A stretch of 64,000 nucleotides of DNA from Prorocentrum cordatum (Eukaryota > Sar > Dinophyceae > Prorocentrales > Prorocentraceae), in NCBI GenBank assembly GCA_963575745.1, contig CAUYUJ010009857.1, forward strand, positions 163,501 through 227,500, given 5' to 3'. Of this stretch, positions 43,430 to 55,929 are shown piece by piece. A program made the translations under genes and the position numbers. Under the pieces are notes generated by a model that worked only from the letters and a program-made list of their open reading frames with translations, was not told where the DNA came from and did not search any database. Within the stretch, counting starts at the first letter, position 1. Each line of letters opens with the position of its first letter.

Positions 43430-44600
43430 CAGTGCACCCCTCAGCGTGCCGCTGAATCTCGTTCGACGCACCCTGCCGCGAAGGTCCCTGCCGAAGGAAG
43501 TGCGGAGTTTCCTAGCGCCGTTTGTCGTTGCCGTGCAGGTTTGTTGTCTTCGTTTGAACATTGCGAGTCCCGGGATCGATCTCGTCTCCGCAGGCTTCGC
43601 CGCGGTTAGAAAAAATGGTGGCATTTGTTTCTTTGGCGAAAGCTGGTCACGCGATGGGGCATTCCATGGAGGTTCCAGGTGGCGAGTGGAAGGTTGATCC
43701 TCAAAACAATGCAAATCTTCTTGCCACTTATCGAAAGTTGGCTGGCGCCTCGGACTGCCCGGGTTGTCGTTTCAGGGGAGTTTGGAGACGCGATATATTC
43801 GGCAACCATGATCTTTCAGGGTGCTGTTTCCGGCCCGCCGTTGTGGAACGCATTCTTCCACGATGCCGCCGCAGCCGTTCAACAGTGCGGGTTCCTGGAG
43901 ATTGATTTCGCTGACGATCTAATGTCGTGCCCTGCTGGAGCCAGCGACGCCTCCATTCTCAATAATTTGCCAGAGTGCCAACTTTTATTGCATTCGTGGG
44001 GTCAGGTTATTGCTGTTCCATTTGATGTCAGTAACGAAAGCCAGCATATTTTTGGAGCCGTCGCCGCCCGCGCGGTGCATCGTTCAAACTGCTTGGCGCG
44101 CGCTTCGATAGCCGTCTCCGCGTGCGCCGGGCCATTGAAGAAACGGCAGCGACATGTCATGCGCGCATTTAGTGTCTGCTCCGTTCGCGTCGGTATCATC
44201 CAGTGGAGGTGTCAGTGACGTGTTATCATTCGCAGAATGCCGCGCGCCCACTGGTTCACGCGTGTTCAGCCACGTTCACCGTGCTGGATGCAGTGCAGGA
44301 CTTCTTGTGAGCCTTCGGAATCTCTCCCCGGGAGGCTTGCGTGCATTTCATCTGGCTCCGCTTGCTGGTCGCCGAGACATCGCCGTGCTCGCGGCCATTC
44401 GCATCTGCGATTGGCGTGGGGCCCCCTAGGTTTCATGATTTTTTCCACGTCGACAGGCCTCCCTTGCTTGCCTCGCCGTCATTTCCGTCACCTTGTCGAC
44501 CCGCGTCGGATCCGCGCGCGGAATTTTGCGTTGCAGTCCGCGCTGGGCGGGGCCAGGCCATGTAGTTGTTGCTGGACTGCATCGTCGCCGCCACCAGCGT
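43430..44600 (+). pseudogene. LINE family A-like ORF2 fragment with internal deletion
   Basis: Frame up to 43,608 reads EGSAEFPSAVCRCRAGLL, SFEHCESRDRSRLRRLRRG, stop TAG, KKWWHLFLWRKLV, matching ADSPEFPLAVQDCSRILL..LKLRSLQRG..WWRLSNQLFGK of copy A. It then jumps to MQIFLPLIESWLAPRTARVV, so the fingers and motif A are deleted. Motif B is FQGAVSGPPLWNAFFHD and motif C is FADDLMSC, with the Asp pair intact. SNESQHIFG follows, then frameshifts, LRAFHLAPLAGRRDIAVL (about 44,338) and RRHFRHLVDPRRIRAR..LQSALGGAR. FADDL instead of YADDL suggests another subfamily. Confidence 0.75.
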
Positions 44601-44803
44601 CCAATTTTCGGGCGTACCGGTACCGGTCGATCCGATCTTGTTTGGTACCGGCCCATGCGTCTGTTTTCGGGCGTACCGGCCTATATCCATCGAGCTTGGC
44701 GCCGCCGCTGTTCGTCCTCCCTCTCCTCCTCCTCCTCCTCCTCCTCCTTTTTCCCCTCCGTCCTCCCCTCCCCAGATTTCTGGGGATGTCTCGCAAAATT
44801 CGC
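44601..44803. other. LINE tail-like DNA with a TTTTCGGGCGTACCGG duplication
   Basis: TTTTCGGGCGTACCGG occurs at about 44,607 and 44,662. CTCCTCCTCCTCC follows at 44,720. Confidence 0.5.
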
Positions 44804-44827
44804 GACCGAGATTAATTAATCTCGGTC
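44804..44827. repeat. Perfect 24-bp palindrome
   Basis: The half-site GACCGAGATTAA is followed directly by its exact reverse complement, with no spacer. Role unknown. Confidence 0.9.
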
Positions 44828-45284
44828 ATAAATCGCTTGGGACTTTCGCACACCCACGCGCGCGGTCGCAGCCCTGCGCCGCGGCCGTCTCGCTTCCGCG
44901 GGCGTCGGCGTCGGTGTGCCCTCCGCCCCTGCCGCCCGCCGGCCCGCCGCTGGCCCTGCTCCCGCCCGTGGGTGCGTCTGGGTTTTGAGGTCAGGATCGA
45001 CGTTCCCCCTTTACGCTAGGTGGCTAATATCAAGTCCAGCAGCTAGTCTTGCCGTCATTGCGTTAAGCAGCTCTTTGTCAGAAAAAAAAAGCAGGCTGGG
45101 CAGGTTAGTGCAGCTTAGAGCCCGCACTGGCTACGCAGACTGGGCCAACGCACTGGGATAGCGCATGCCTGTGCACAGCCGCGTTCTGCGAGGCATGCGC
45201 GATTGGACCAGATAGCTTCCAGAAGTCGGCGCAGACAACTTCTGAGATGATCCAGAAGTCGACTTGGGCAATTTTGTTGTTTCC
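44828..45284. other. Unassigned DNA
   Basis: An A9 run followed by GCAG at 45,081, like the end of the 28.5 kb LINE tail. No coding content recognised. Confidence 0.4.
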
Positions 45285-45660
45285 TCTTCCCTTCTGTCTT
45301 TCTGCCTCCCATCCCTCCCTCCCTCTCTCCCTCCTCTTCTGCCTCCCTCCCTCGAGCTCGGCCCGCAGCAGGCGGGTTCTGAGCGGTGCTCTGCCCACGG
45401 GCGTGTTCTCGCTGGCGCGTCCGGCGCCTTTCCCCCTCTGTGTCTTTCTCGCCCCCCTTCCGGTTCTTGCCTGCTGTGCTCCTTCGTCTCCTTCCTTTCT
45501 CCTCGCTTCTTCCTTCCCTCCCTTTCCCTCCTCTCCCGGGAGCCTGGCTCTTCCTCTCTTCGCTGGCCCCGAGCGGTGTTCGGTCCGCAGACGCATTGTT
45601 TGCCTGGCGCGTGCGGCCCCCCCAGTTCTGGCTGTCTGTTCTATCTGACCGTTCACGCGC
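45285..45660 (+). other. LINE 3' tail-like CT-rich sequence, two diverged tail motifs
   Basis: GAGCGGTGCTCTGCCCACGG (45,379) and GAGCGGTGTTCGGTCCGCAG (45,570) each resemble the GCGGTGCTCGGTCCGCAGGC tail motif. Two truncated tails may be joined here. Confidence 0.6.
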
Positions 45661-45670
45661 GGTGAGGAGC

Positions 45671-45789
<119 letters not shown>

Positions 45790-46111
45790 TCAAAAAATAA
45801 GAAGTGAAGGCGCCCCAAATCCGGATCACATTGGAAACGTTTAAACTGCGACAAATCTTCGCGTTGTCCAATATGTTTCGACGGTTGCTCTTCGAGTCAC
45901 ACTGCGCGCGCAAATCAATTTCCAGTTGTTTCGGCATGCCGAGGAAATGCTGAATCATATTCGAGAAATATCTGCCAGTCTTGAAGCGGAGCAAGAGGAT
46001 ATATTCCAGAAGTGCTTAGGACGATAGGTATGATCGACCAACCGCAACATATATAAACAAATGTATGAACTGTTTTGTATGTATGTATGTATATATGTAT
46101 ATGTATGTATG

Positions 46112-46158
<47 letters not shown>

Positions 46159-46261
46159 ATATATGCATGTATGTATTTATACACGTTAAATAAGACTTGT
46201 TGCGGCTTCGATAGTACTTGCTCGTCTCACCAACTGATTGGCATTTCTCGTATGTTTTAAA
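45790..46261. other. Unassigned AT-rich DNA with (TATG)/(TA)n
   Basis: Positions 46,075-46,165 are TATG and TA repeats. No gene seen. Confidence 0.6.
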
Positions 46262-46529
46262 CATGTGTTGCCTTTTTTCTCTCCTTTCCAGGCTCTCCTG
46301 CTGTCGTTTTCCCTCTCGTGCTCCCCTACCTTCCGTGTTCATTTCTTCCCTTTTCTTCTTCTTCGCTTCTTTTTGCGATGCCCGGTGCCATGCCTGAGCG
46401 TTTCGTTGCCGCTTTTCTGAGGACAGCGTGGCGCGGATTTTTGTCTTCAGGACACTCAGAAAAAATGTGGAATTAAGTTTTTTGGTCCTTTTTTCAGCTT
46501 ACATTTTTTGCTATGTTTTTTGGACGGCC
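46262..46529. other. CT-rich, LINE-tail-like
   Basis: Pyrimidine-rich to 46,378, then GCCATGCCTGAGCGTTTCG. This resembles the tails but lacks the CGGTCCGCAG motif. Confidence 0.35.
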
Positions 46530-47215
46530 GTCGCTGTGCGTGGCGCAGAAAGGCGCGCTGCTGGGCGGGGGAAACGCATGTGCGCACCACCAGTGGGACC
46601 TTCGCTGGACCTTTCTATGGGGCCACAGCGCCGTGCTAGGTGGGGCAGACGCACGCCGACACTGCCGCTGGGAGCTGGGGTGGACCTCCGTACGGGCCGC
46701 GAAGCGCAAAGCTGGGTGGGAGAGACGGTGTACACCGCGACTGGGCGATCATATGGAGTTTTCCTGTGAGGCCACGAAACGCCGTGCTGGGTGGGGGATG
46801 CGCATGTGAACAGTTCCGCTGGGGCCTTCGGTCGACTTTTCTATAGGGGTTGCGGAAACGCATGTGGACGCGCCGTTCAAGCCTTACGTGGACCTCCATA
46901 GGAGGCCACGGAGCGCCGTGCTGGATGGGGGCGACGCATGTGGACATTGCCACGGAGGTTTTCGGTGGAGGTCCTCATGGAGCTACGACGCGTTGTGCTG
47001 GGTGGGGGAGACGCATGTGAACACCGCCGCTGGGGCTTGGGTTGGACCTCCTTATGGGGCCACGAAGGGCCGTGCTGGAAGGGCGAGGCGCATGTGAACA
47101 CCGCTGCTGGGGACGTGGGTCGGCCTCCATACGGGGCCACGAAACGCAGTGCTGGGTGGGGGGGACACATGAGGACATTTCAAGGGGCCTGAGGTGGACC
47201 TCCTTCGGGGCCACG
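46530..47215. repeat. 76-bp minisatellite, about nine copies
   Basis: Consensus pieces: GACGCATGTGAACACCGCCG, CTGGGG.CTT.GGTTGGACCT, CC.TATGGGGCCACGAAGCGC, CGTGCTGGGTGGGGGAGA. GCATGTG recurs at about 46,937, 47,012 and 47,090 (spacing 75-78). The repeat is open in all forward frames, so ORFs through it are not gene evidence. Confidence 0.88.
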
Positions 47216-47221
47216 GACAGC

Positions 47222-47272
<51 letters not shown>

Positions 47273-47470
47273 CACTGATACTGATAATTATTTGTGTTGA
47301 TGCTGATGATGATGCAGATGATGATGGCGATGATGATGATGCTGTTGTTGATGATGGTGACGATGATGTTGATGGTGATGGGGGTGGTGATGATGGTTGA
47401 CGATAGATGACGGTGGTGATGGTAGTGACGACGATGGTGACGATGATGACGACGATGGCGTCGACGAGGA
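47222..47470. repeat. (GAT)n microsatellite
   Basis: GAT triplets, pure at 47,224-47,270, degenerate to about 47,470. Confidence 0.95.
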
Positions 47471-47542
47471 CACGCGGAGGGAAGAGGCAGGGATGGGAGG
47501 AGGGATGATGGGGAGATGACGGAGGAGAGGAGGGGCGAGCGC

Positions 47543-48669
<1,127 letters not shown>

Positions 48670-48832
48670 ACGTGCGTCTTCATATTAAAAAGTATATGTA
48701 TGTGTATGTGTTTCTGTGTGTATGTATGTATGTATGCATGCATGTATGTATGTATGTGTGTGTATGGATGTATGGATGTATGGATGTATATATGGATATG
48801 TGTATGTACGTATGTATATGTGTATGTATATG

Positions 48833-48863
<31 letters not shown>

Positions 48864-48930
48864 ATGTGTATGTGTACGTATATGTATATGTATATGTGTA
48901 TGTATGTGTATATATATATATATATTATGG
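48670..48930. repeat. (TATG)n/(TA)n microsatellite
   Basis: ATGTATGTAT and TGTATATG tetramers and hexamers ending in TATATATATATAT at 48,910-48,924. Confidence 0.95.
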
Positions 48931-49739
48931 ATCGTACATTTGTCCTTTGTTGTTTCTTTGCTTGTCTCGCCGTTCCTCTTTTCTCAGACTGTTTGTTGCC
49001 GTCGTGCCTCCATCGTTTTTTGCCGCAGTCGTTCGTTCGTCCGCCATTTGGGTCGTCTGCCTCCTTCTCGTCCCTGGTCATCATCGGGCCGCCGTGCGTG
49101 GAGCGGAAGGCCCGCATTGTGCGCGTCGCCACCGTCGGGGCCTAGTTGTCCCATTCTTCTGGTCGTCGTGCGTCGTCAGCTGCTCCTTTTTTCTCGTACG
49201 TTTATCTTTCCCGTACTTGCATTATCCAGATAAATGTTGCGAGGTTCTTTCGTGCCGAGGTTATCATGGAATGTTATTGATACATCTTTTGTTCACCAAT
49301 CTACAACGCATGCGCTAATAGACATTCCGCCCTCGGTGCCGTATGGTCGGTCTCGCCCTGGTGGCGGTGCTCTCGTGCGTGGTCCCTCTTTCCGGCCCTT
49401 GACCCAGGCTGTTTCGTTACACTTGCTTTCCATCAGTCATCTTTTTCCCCATGTTCCACCTTCGCCCCATCGCCGTTACTCCTTCCTGCTGTCATTCTCT
49501 TTCCCTTCCCGCCTGTCTGCTCGCTTGTCTTGTCCCGCTGATCTAATTTTCCGCTTGTGCTGCTTCAATTGTTTATGTTGTTTCCGTTTTGTGTGTTGCT
49601 TTGTTTCTTCGATGTTTTTGCACTAGTTTGGTTTTTGTTTTCCTTTGGGCCCGGTTGCTCTGCTGCTCTCACGTCCTCTGTCGGTCCCGTATCTTGTTTT
49701 GTTGCTCTGTCTAATGCCGTTTCCTTTGATTCTGGTATT
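48931..49739. other. CT/GT-rich unassigned DNA
   Basis: Pyrimidine-rich stretches recall LINE tails (GTTTGTTGCCGTCGTGCC at about 48,991). No gene recognised. Confidence 0.35.
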
Positions 49740-50300
49740 TTCGTCGTTTCCGTGCCATCAGAGTGTGTGTTAGCTGTTCCCATGTCTTTTTCTGTTCTCG
49801 TGACTTTTGTTGCCCCGTTTGTTTTGCTGTTCCCATGTCTTTTGGTGTCCCCGTTATTTGTGCTGCTCCCGTGGCGTTTTTCCCTTGTGTTTTGTTGTTC
49901 TTGCTCATTATTCCCAGTGGCTTCGGCTGTTATTATTTTCTCTGGTCATCCCGTGCCATTTGTTGTTATTGTTTCTTTTGTTGTACCCGTGCCCATTGTT
50001 GTTCCTGTGTGTTTTGCTTATTATGTTTTCTCTGCTCCCATTTCCTTTGCTTTCCCGTGCGCTCTGCTTTTGCCCCATCATTCGTGTTTTGTATTTCGTG
50101 TTGTTCCACGTCCTGTGCCGATCCGTAGTTTCTGCTGTTTCGTTGTCTTTCGCTGTTCGCGTGTCATTTGGTGTTCCCGTATTCTCTACTGCTCCCGTGT
50201 CTTTTGTTGTCCTCATGTCTTTTGGTGTCCCCGTGTCTTCTGCCGCTCACGTGGCTTTTGCTGTCCTGGCCTCTGTCGTTTCCTTGACCTGGGTCGGCCT
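49740..50300. repeat. Degenerate 24-bp minisatellite
   Basis: Variants of CCCGTGTCTTTTG.TGTTCCCG, for example CCCATGTCTTTTGGTGTCCCCG (49,832) and CTCATGTCTTTTGGTGTCCC (50,212). The hydrophobic 279-codon frame across it derives from this repeat. Confidence 0.8.
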
Positions 50301-50624
50301 GTGCTGCTCCCGTGGCCTGGGTCGCGCCGCCGGGCGCCGCCGCCGCCGACACGGCGGCAGCCAGGGGCGCGAGAGGAGGACGATGTCAGGCATTGAAGGG
50401 GTTCAGCACGAGCGGCCTCAGCCAGAGCGCTGGGTCCTGCAGGATCCTGCGATGCCGGAGTTTGGATGAGCTGGGTTTTGGCGCCGCTCTAGGCCTTGGA
50501 GGTGGCCTCGCAACTCGCACATTGATTGGGCCAGGTTCGGGAAGCCCCCCTGAGAATTGCAGGGATTTTTTTTTCGAGTCAGTTGAGCCGGGATTGCGTT
50601 GAGTTTGGGTAGTCCACGCTCGAC
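50301..50624. other. Unassigned GC-rich DNA
   Basis: Nothing recognised. Confidence 0.4.
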
Positions 50625-50717
50625 AATGATCATGACGATGTCGATGACGATGATGATGCTGATGCTGAGGAACGTAATGACGACGACGACAATGCTGATG
50701 ATGCATGATGTTAACGA

Positions 50718-50769
<52 letters not shown>

Positions 50770-50790
50770 GTGATGATGAGGAGGAGGAGG
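50625..50790. repeat. (GAT)n microsatellite
   Basis: GAT triplets, pure at 50,719-50,769. Confidence 0.95.
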
Positions 50791-51240
50791 AGGAGAACGG
50801 CGATGTGATTGCTGGAGAAGGAGGACCGTTGAGATCCTCTGTGGGTTCTGTCGATCCGTCTTGACCATCCTTTAGGATGGATGCGGGGCTCCTCGCTTTG
50901 TATCCTGGAGCCATCTGGAACCGTTTTGGTGCCATCTTGGGGCGGGTCGGGGAATCGCGGGAGCTCGCCAGGGCCTCCCAAAAACCCAGCATCCGATTGA
51001 CGCGTCGGTGTTCCCTGGTATTGCCCGGTTGCTGGGAATTCGCGAGTCCACATTTTGTCCCAGTTTCACAGGAGCCAAGGCGGGACTTGCTCCGAACTTC
51101 GCTCGCAATGGGGCCTGTCGTATTGAGCCCGCCGAGCGGGAGTCACGGCGGCCCCCCAGGGGGAGAGGCACGCGAACGTGGAACAATTCAGCAGGCTGAT
51201 AAGGCGAGCATGTTGGCATTATACAACAACCTGAATAGGA
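50791..51240. other. Unassigned DNA
   Basis: No repeat or gene recognised. Confidence 0.4.
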
Positions 51241-51860
51241 ATCAGTGGTGTTTGCCTTACGGAGGCCTCTTGGGTCGGGTCGTTTGAACGCGTCTTGGCA
51301 GCCATTTGACGTTCCGAATGCAGAAGAAGCGAGGATGCCAGCTTTACACACCGACGAAAGGAAGTTGCACATATTCTGCTTCTTGTAGTCTTCTTGAGGC
51401 CCCCTTGAGATCTCGTCGGCCATCCTTGGAGCCTCTTGGGCCGTCTTGTGGCCCCCCTGGGGCCATCTCAGGCCGCCCTGGGCTGAGCCTGTCTTGGCCG
51501 TCTTGGGGGTTTCATGGCTCCGTCCTGGGACTTTTTCGGCGCTGTCTTGGGCTGTCTGAAGGCTCTCTTGGGCCGCCCTCGGGACGTCTCTTCGGATATA
51601 TTGGTGTCTTTTTGGCCATCCTGGGGACTTTCTGGCCGTCGTGGAAGAGGCGAGTTTCCAAAGTTGTGCAACAGAAACCTAAAGGATAATCAATCCATTT
51701 TTCCTTTTCGAGGCTTCTTCGGCGCCACTCGCGGCTCTCTAGGGCCGTCTTAGAAGCCAGCTTAGAGGCTTCGGAGGTATCCTTAGAGTTGTCGTAGCCC
51801 TTTGTGAGCCTTCTTTTTTTAATGCCATCTTGAACCGTCTCATGGCTCCGATGAAACACT
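51241..51860. repeat. Degenerate CTTGGG/CCGTCTTGG tract
   Basis: Units such as GGCCGTCTTGGG and GCCTCTTGGGCCGTC, strongly diverged, with gaps. Confidence 0.65.
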
Positions 51861-52185
51861 AGGGTCCAAGAGAACCCTTTGTCGAACGCCCGTCAACGGG
51901 TTGCTAACTAATCCGTTTCTTGTTGTTTATCACGGCCATGGCGACTTGCTCCCTAAGCGCGCTCCCTGAGGCTGCGATCTAGGAAAGAGGGCCATGGCTG
52001 ACCGTTCGCTCGTGGCTCGAACACCCCGCCGTCGATCGTTCCCAGCGCCGCCGCAGCCGTTGCCGTAGGCGCCGCCGCCGCCGTCGAAGTGGCCGTGGTC
52101 GCCGCCGCCATCGCCGCCATCGCCGCCGCCATCGGGGGGGGGTGGGGGCGCTCTCGTTGGGGGGCGTCGCTGTCAGAAAACATAC
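51861..52185. other. Unassigned DNA with a (GCC)n patch
   Basis: Positions 52,039-52,132 are GCC/GCCATC-rich, followed by a G10 run. Confidence 0.5.
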
Positions 52186-52761
52186 TTGTGGCGTTTGGCA
52201 TGCGGACGAAAGAACGGACACAGCCGATCCCATTCACATCGTGGGTCTTCAGCGAAGAAAACGCTTGCAACACGGTTGAAGGAGTTGGCGATCACATGTT
52301 TTTTCAGGCCGTGGCGTCCTGTCGTACCGAAAATTTCAAGAAACGAAAATTGCAGCCGAACGTGTTCCCAAGGTGGTGAAGCAATCCTGGGCACGCTGGG
52401 AGACACGCGCACCCGGCGAGAGGTTGGCAGCCACTATGCGTTTTTTGCGGGCTGTGATCCATGGCGACGGAAAGGGCGTCGCTTCAATGCGTCTCACGCT
52501 GCAACGGTCGATAGGCTGGAGGAGCTCCGGGCGAGACAGGACAGTCTTCCGGTTGAGGTGTACAGACAGCGCGGGCGAACAGTTAGGGGCATCTGCCGAG
52601 GTTTATTTTTGGGGCGTCCTGTCCCAGGTGCGGTGACCTGGTCTCTGACCCATCCGTCATGCCAGGCGTTTTATCTGAGCATTGGCAATAAGCTTCAAAC
52701 ACGCAGACAACGGATCAAATACTACGAAGGAATTTGCTGGGACGAAGCCGCGGCATTTTGA
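52186..52761 (+). CDS. Unidentified ORF, 191 codons
   Basis: Open from ATG 52,186 to TGA 52,759-52,761. Features: a Lys/Arg-rich N-terminus, HYAFFAGCDPW about residue 83, ATVDRLEELRARQDSLPVEV about residue 106, and a C-terminal AFYLSIGNKLQTRRQRIKYY EGICWDE stretch that looks less like repeat noise than most frames nearby. No known motif. An overlapping frame at 52,373-52,636 is also open, so coding status is uncertain. It has no neighbour in an obvious gene structure. Confidence 0.2.
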   Translation: MWRLACGRKNGHSRSHSHRGSSAKKTLATRLKELAITCFFRPWRPVVPKISRNENCSRTCSQGGEAILGTLGDTRTRREVGSHYAFFAGCDPWRRKGRRFNASHAATVDRLEELRARQDSLPVEVYRQRGRTVRGICRGLFLGRPVPGAVTWSLTHPSCQAFYLSIGNKLQTRRQRIKYYEGICWDEAAAF

Positions 52762-53689
52762 ACGCTAGCATCGCGGACATTATGCCTCAGCGTGGGCCAT
52801 GATTTCATGCGGGTGTCGCCAGGGGCAGGTGAGTCCCCGCAAGAGTTCGCGCGTGCGTTGGCGATGTTCCATGTCCAGCACAAGCGTCGCATCAGTGGGG
52901 GGTGCCAGATCTTCGATGGCATCGCCGTGGAGGGTGAAGTCTGGCAGGGCAGCCCATAATCGTCGTTGCTGTCCGCGATCTGCGCTGATATTCGGCCTCG
53001 CGGTCTCTCGCGGCATCTTTCTGGGCGCGAAGTCGTGAGAGCTTTCGCTGATGATGCGGCTGCAGTCGTCGCAGATTCTGCTGAATGGCCCCCCAGGGGC
53101 CCCTGGCCGCCCGCCGCCGGGGCTCCTGGCCAGAGGTCCGGAGGGCCGGGGGACCAGAGGACTGGAGGGCCACTGGACGAGGGCCTGGGGAGGATTGGAG
53201 GACCGGAGAATCCAGGGGGGTGGGTCGGGAGTCGCGAGTAGCAGGAGCGCCAGGGAGTTCGCATGGTTTGTGAGGGAGTCCAGGATGTTGTCGTTTGTCG
53301 CGGGGCCTTTGTGCTTGACTGCGCTGGCCGCCGGAGATTGCTGGGCTGGGGCGGCCATGGGCAGTCTCTAGTCCAGGGGAGCTCCGTCAGGTGGAAGGCC
53401 TCCTGCCTCGGATCCTGGCGTCTCGGGCCTTGGAGTCGGCGCCGCCCCGACATGCTTGTACTACATGTGCGTCGCCCCCCAGGGGCGACGCGCGCGCCGA
53501 GAAATCTTATAGTATATGCGTCGTGGCGGGCGCTTTCTGGCTGCGCCGCTGGGGCGGCGACATGCTGCATGATGGGCGTGCTGTATGTTCGGTTCGGACG
53601 CGCGCCTCCAAGGAGGGCGTGCTAATTATATGTCCCTGTGCGTCGCATGGAGTCTCGGGCCCTGGAGTCTCGGGCCCTGGAACTTCGAC
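52762..53689. other. Unassigned GC-rich DNA
   Basis: Long open frames on the minus strand (to 53,570) without recognisable motifs. Nothing further seen. Confidence 0.4.
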
Positions 53690-54875
53690 CTGCGGCCTCG
53701 CCCGTCCTGGGCTTTTCCTGGCGCTCGCTGGGCGAAGGTCTAGTCCCCCCCGCCCATCCAAGACGTTTCCCTACGCCCGCTGTTCAGAAGACTAGTGCCC
53801 CCCCGCTTGCCCCAAATTTTTCTTTCCTTTCGCTGAGCAACAGTCCAGTCCCCCCTGCCCGTCCGGCGCTTTTCCTTGCGCCCGCTGGGCAAAAGTTTAG
53901 CCCCCCCGCCGGTCTTAAATTTTCCCCGCGGCAGCTGGGCGGAAGCCTAGCCCCCCCGGCCATTTGAGATCTTTCTCCGCTTGCGCCCGCTGGGCAACGC
54001 GCTGCTCCTTCCAGCCTGTCCTGGACTTTTTCCCCGCGACCGCTGGGCGGAAAGTCCAGTCCCCCTAGCCCGTTGGAAGACAGTGTAGTTCCCCCGCCCG
54101 TCATAAACTTCCCCGCGCGCCAGCTGGGCCAAAGTCTAGCCTCCCCCGGCCCGTCCCCCCGTGCGTCTTAGACTTGGCCCTTGGGCCCGCTGGGTAAAAG
54201 TGCAGCCGCCTCCCGCCGCGCCCGGATTGTTCCCCGCGCCCGCAGGGCAAAAGTTTAGCTCCCCTGCCCGTCTTAGATTTTCCCCGCGCCCGCTGGGCAA
54301 GATTTTAGTCTCCCCCTGCCCGTCGTTGACTCTTCTTTGCGCCCGCTGGGCAAAAGTTTAGCCCTCCCCGCCCGTCCTGGATTCTCCCCCGCGCCCGCTG
54401 GGTCCGAGTCTATTCCCCCCCGCCCGTCCTAAACTTCTGCTGCGCCCGCTCGGCGAAAGTGTAGCCCCCCCCCCCGCGTCTTAGATTTTTCCCCGCGCCC
54501 GCTGGGCAACTGTCCATTCGCCCGCACTCGTTGTAAGGTTTTCTTCGCGCTCGCCGGGCGAAAGTTTAGCCCCCCTCCGCCCATCCTAGAGTTTTCTTCG
54601 CGCGAGCTGGGCGACAGCGTGGCCCCCCGCGCCCGTCCTGGACCCCCCCTGCACCTGGCCGCCTGCCCGCCCGCCCGCCCGTCGTAGATTTTCCCTGGCG
54701 CCCGCTGGGCAAAAGTCTATCCCCGTGGACTTGCCCTCGCGCCCGCTGGGCAAGAGTTCGATCGCCCCCGCCCGTCCTGATCTTTTTGCTGCTCCCGTTG
54801 GGAAAACGTTTAATCGCAGCCGCCCGTCCTGGACTTTTCCCGCGGCTCGCCGGGCAAAAGTAAGGCCCCCCCCGC
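53690..54875. repeat. Minisatellite, unit about 52 bp, around 22 copies
   Basis: Core CCCGCGCCCGCTGGGCAAAA then GTTTAGCCCCCCCGCCCGTC then TTAGATTTT. Spacing of GCTGGGCAAAAG-type cores is irregular (about 45-60 bp). Copies diverge gradually along the array. Confidence 0.92.
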
Positions 54876-55523
54876 CTGGAGGAGGAGGGGGAGAAGGAGG
54901 ACGTATGATTTCTAGGGACTCCAAGGATCGAGGGTCGAAGGATAGACTTCAGGGATCCCTTGAGAGTGTGTGGAGGGGCAGGTGGAGGATGCGAGCATGG
55001 GAGCGGCAGCGCCTGGGGGCGTGGACGTTCAGGGCTCTGCACCGAGGCCGCAGGATGGTGGCGGAACAGTTCGAACGAGGAGTAATAACCACCTCTTCCT
55101 CGGAGGTAGTGCTACTGCAACTACTCCTCCTTCCTCCGCCTCCCCCTCCTCCTCCATCCTCCTCCTCCTTCCCCTCTTCCTTTCCCTCATCTTTCCTCCC
55201 CTCCTCGTCGTCCTCCTCCTCCGATATGCGGGGCGTGCGCGAGGCGATTGCGATGGCGATGTGCCGTCCGAGCTGTGGATGTCGAAGCGCTCCCAGGCGC
55301 TCCCAGGCGCTCCCGAGTGCGCCCAGAGGCGCTTAGAGCGCCCCGCACGTGTTTTTACGTGTCGGAGAAGAATGGGGCACCATCCGAGGCGCCGAAGTCT
55401 CCGGGCGGCCCTCGACGTCTTTCGGCGCGCCCCCTGGAGGGCGGCGCGCCCTCTGGGGTGGGGGTGGGGGGGGGGGGGCGGGCAGTCGCCGCGATCGCCC
55501 CAGACGGCCTCCCGGAGCGCAAG

Positions 55524-55557
<34 letters not shown>

Positions 55558-55840
55558 GATTCCAAAATACATTGTAAGGAAGTCCCAAGCGAGAGCGCGA
55601 TTCTTGAAAAAAATGGGAGGACGTCTCGGGTGGGAGCGGGGGTCCTGGCTAAATTGTAAGGATGTCTCAAGCGGGAGCCGTTGTTGTTGTAACCCGGGGG
55701 CCAGGGGCCCAGTTTGAGCGTCAAGATTTTCGTCGTCAAAAAACAGGATGCGAGCGTCGAGGGGCGCACTTTGATTGAGAAAAAACAGTATGCACCGGTG
55801 GGGGGGGACCAACAACGATTATTCTCCAGAAGTGAGAATT
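54876..55840. other. Unassigned DNA with short repeats
   Basis: CTCCTCC patches at 55,122-55,222, a G11 run at 55,467, and AGGCGCTCCC decamers repeated at 55,292-55,318 and 55,523-55,553. No gene recognised. Confidence 0.45.
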
Positions 55841-55925
55841 CAACAGCAACAACAGCGACAGCAACAACAACAGCAGCAGCAGCAACAAATTGCTCAAGTT
55901 GCTCAAGTTGCTCAAGTTGCTCGAG
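55841..55925. repeat. (CAA/CAG)n then TTGCTCAAG triplication
   Basis: CAACAG-type triplets at 55,849-55,886, then TTGCTCAAG three times and TTGCTCGAG (55,888-55,924). Confidence 0.9.
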
Positions 55926-55929
55926 GCAC

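Noticed and set aside
46428-47227. Overlapping forward ORFs in the 76-bp minisatellite
   Set aside because: Several frames are open and repetitive at once, and none shows a preferred frame.
49557-50396. 279-codon hydrophobic ORF resembling a membrane protein
   Set aside because: Translation of a degenerate 24-bp GT/CT-rich minisatellite; the hydrophobicity follows from T-rich codons.
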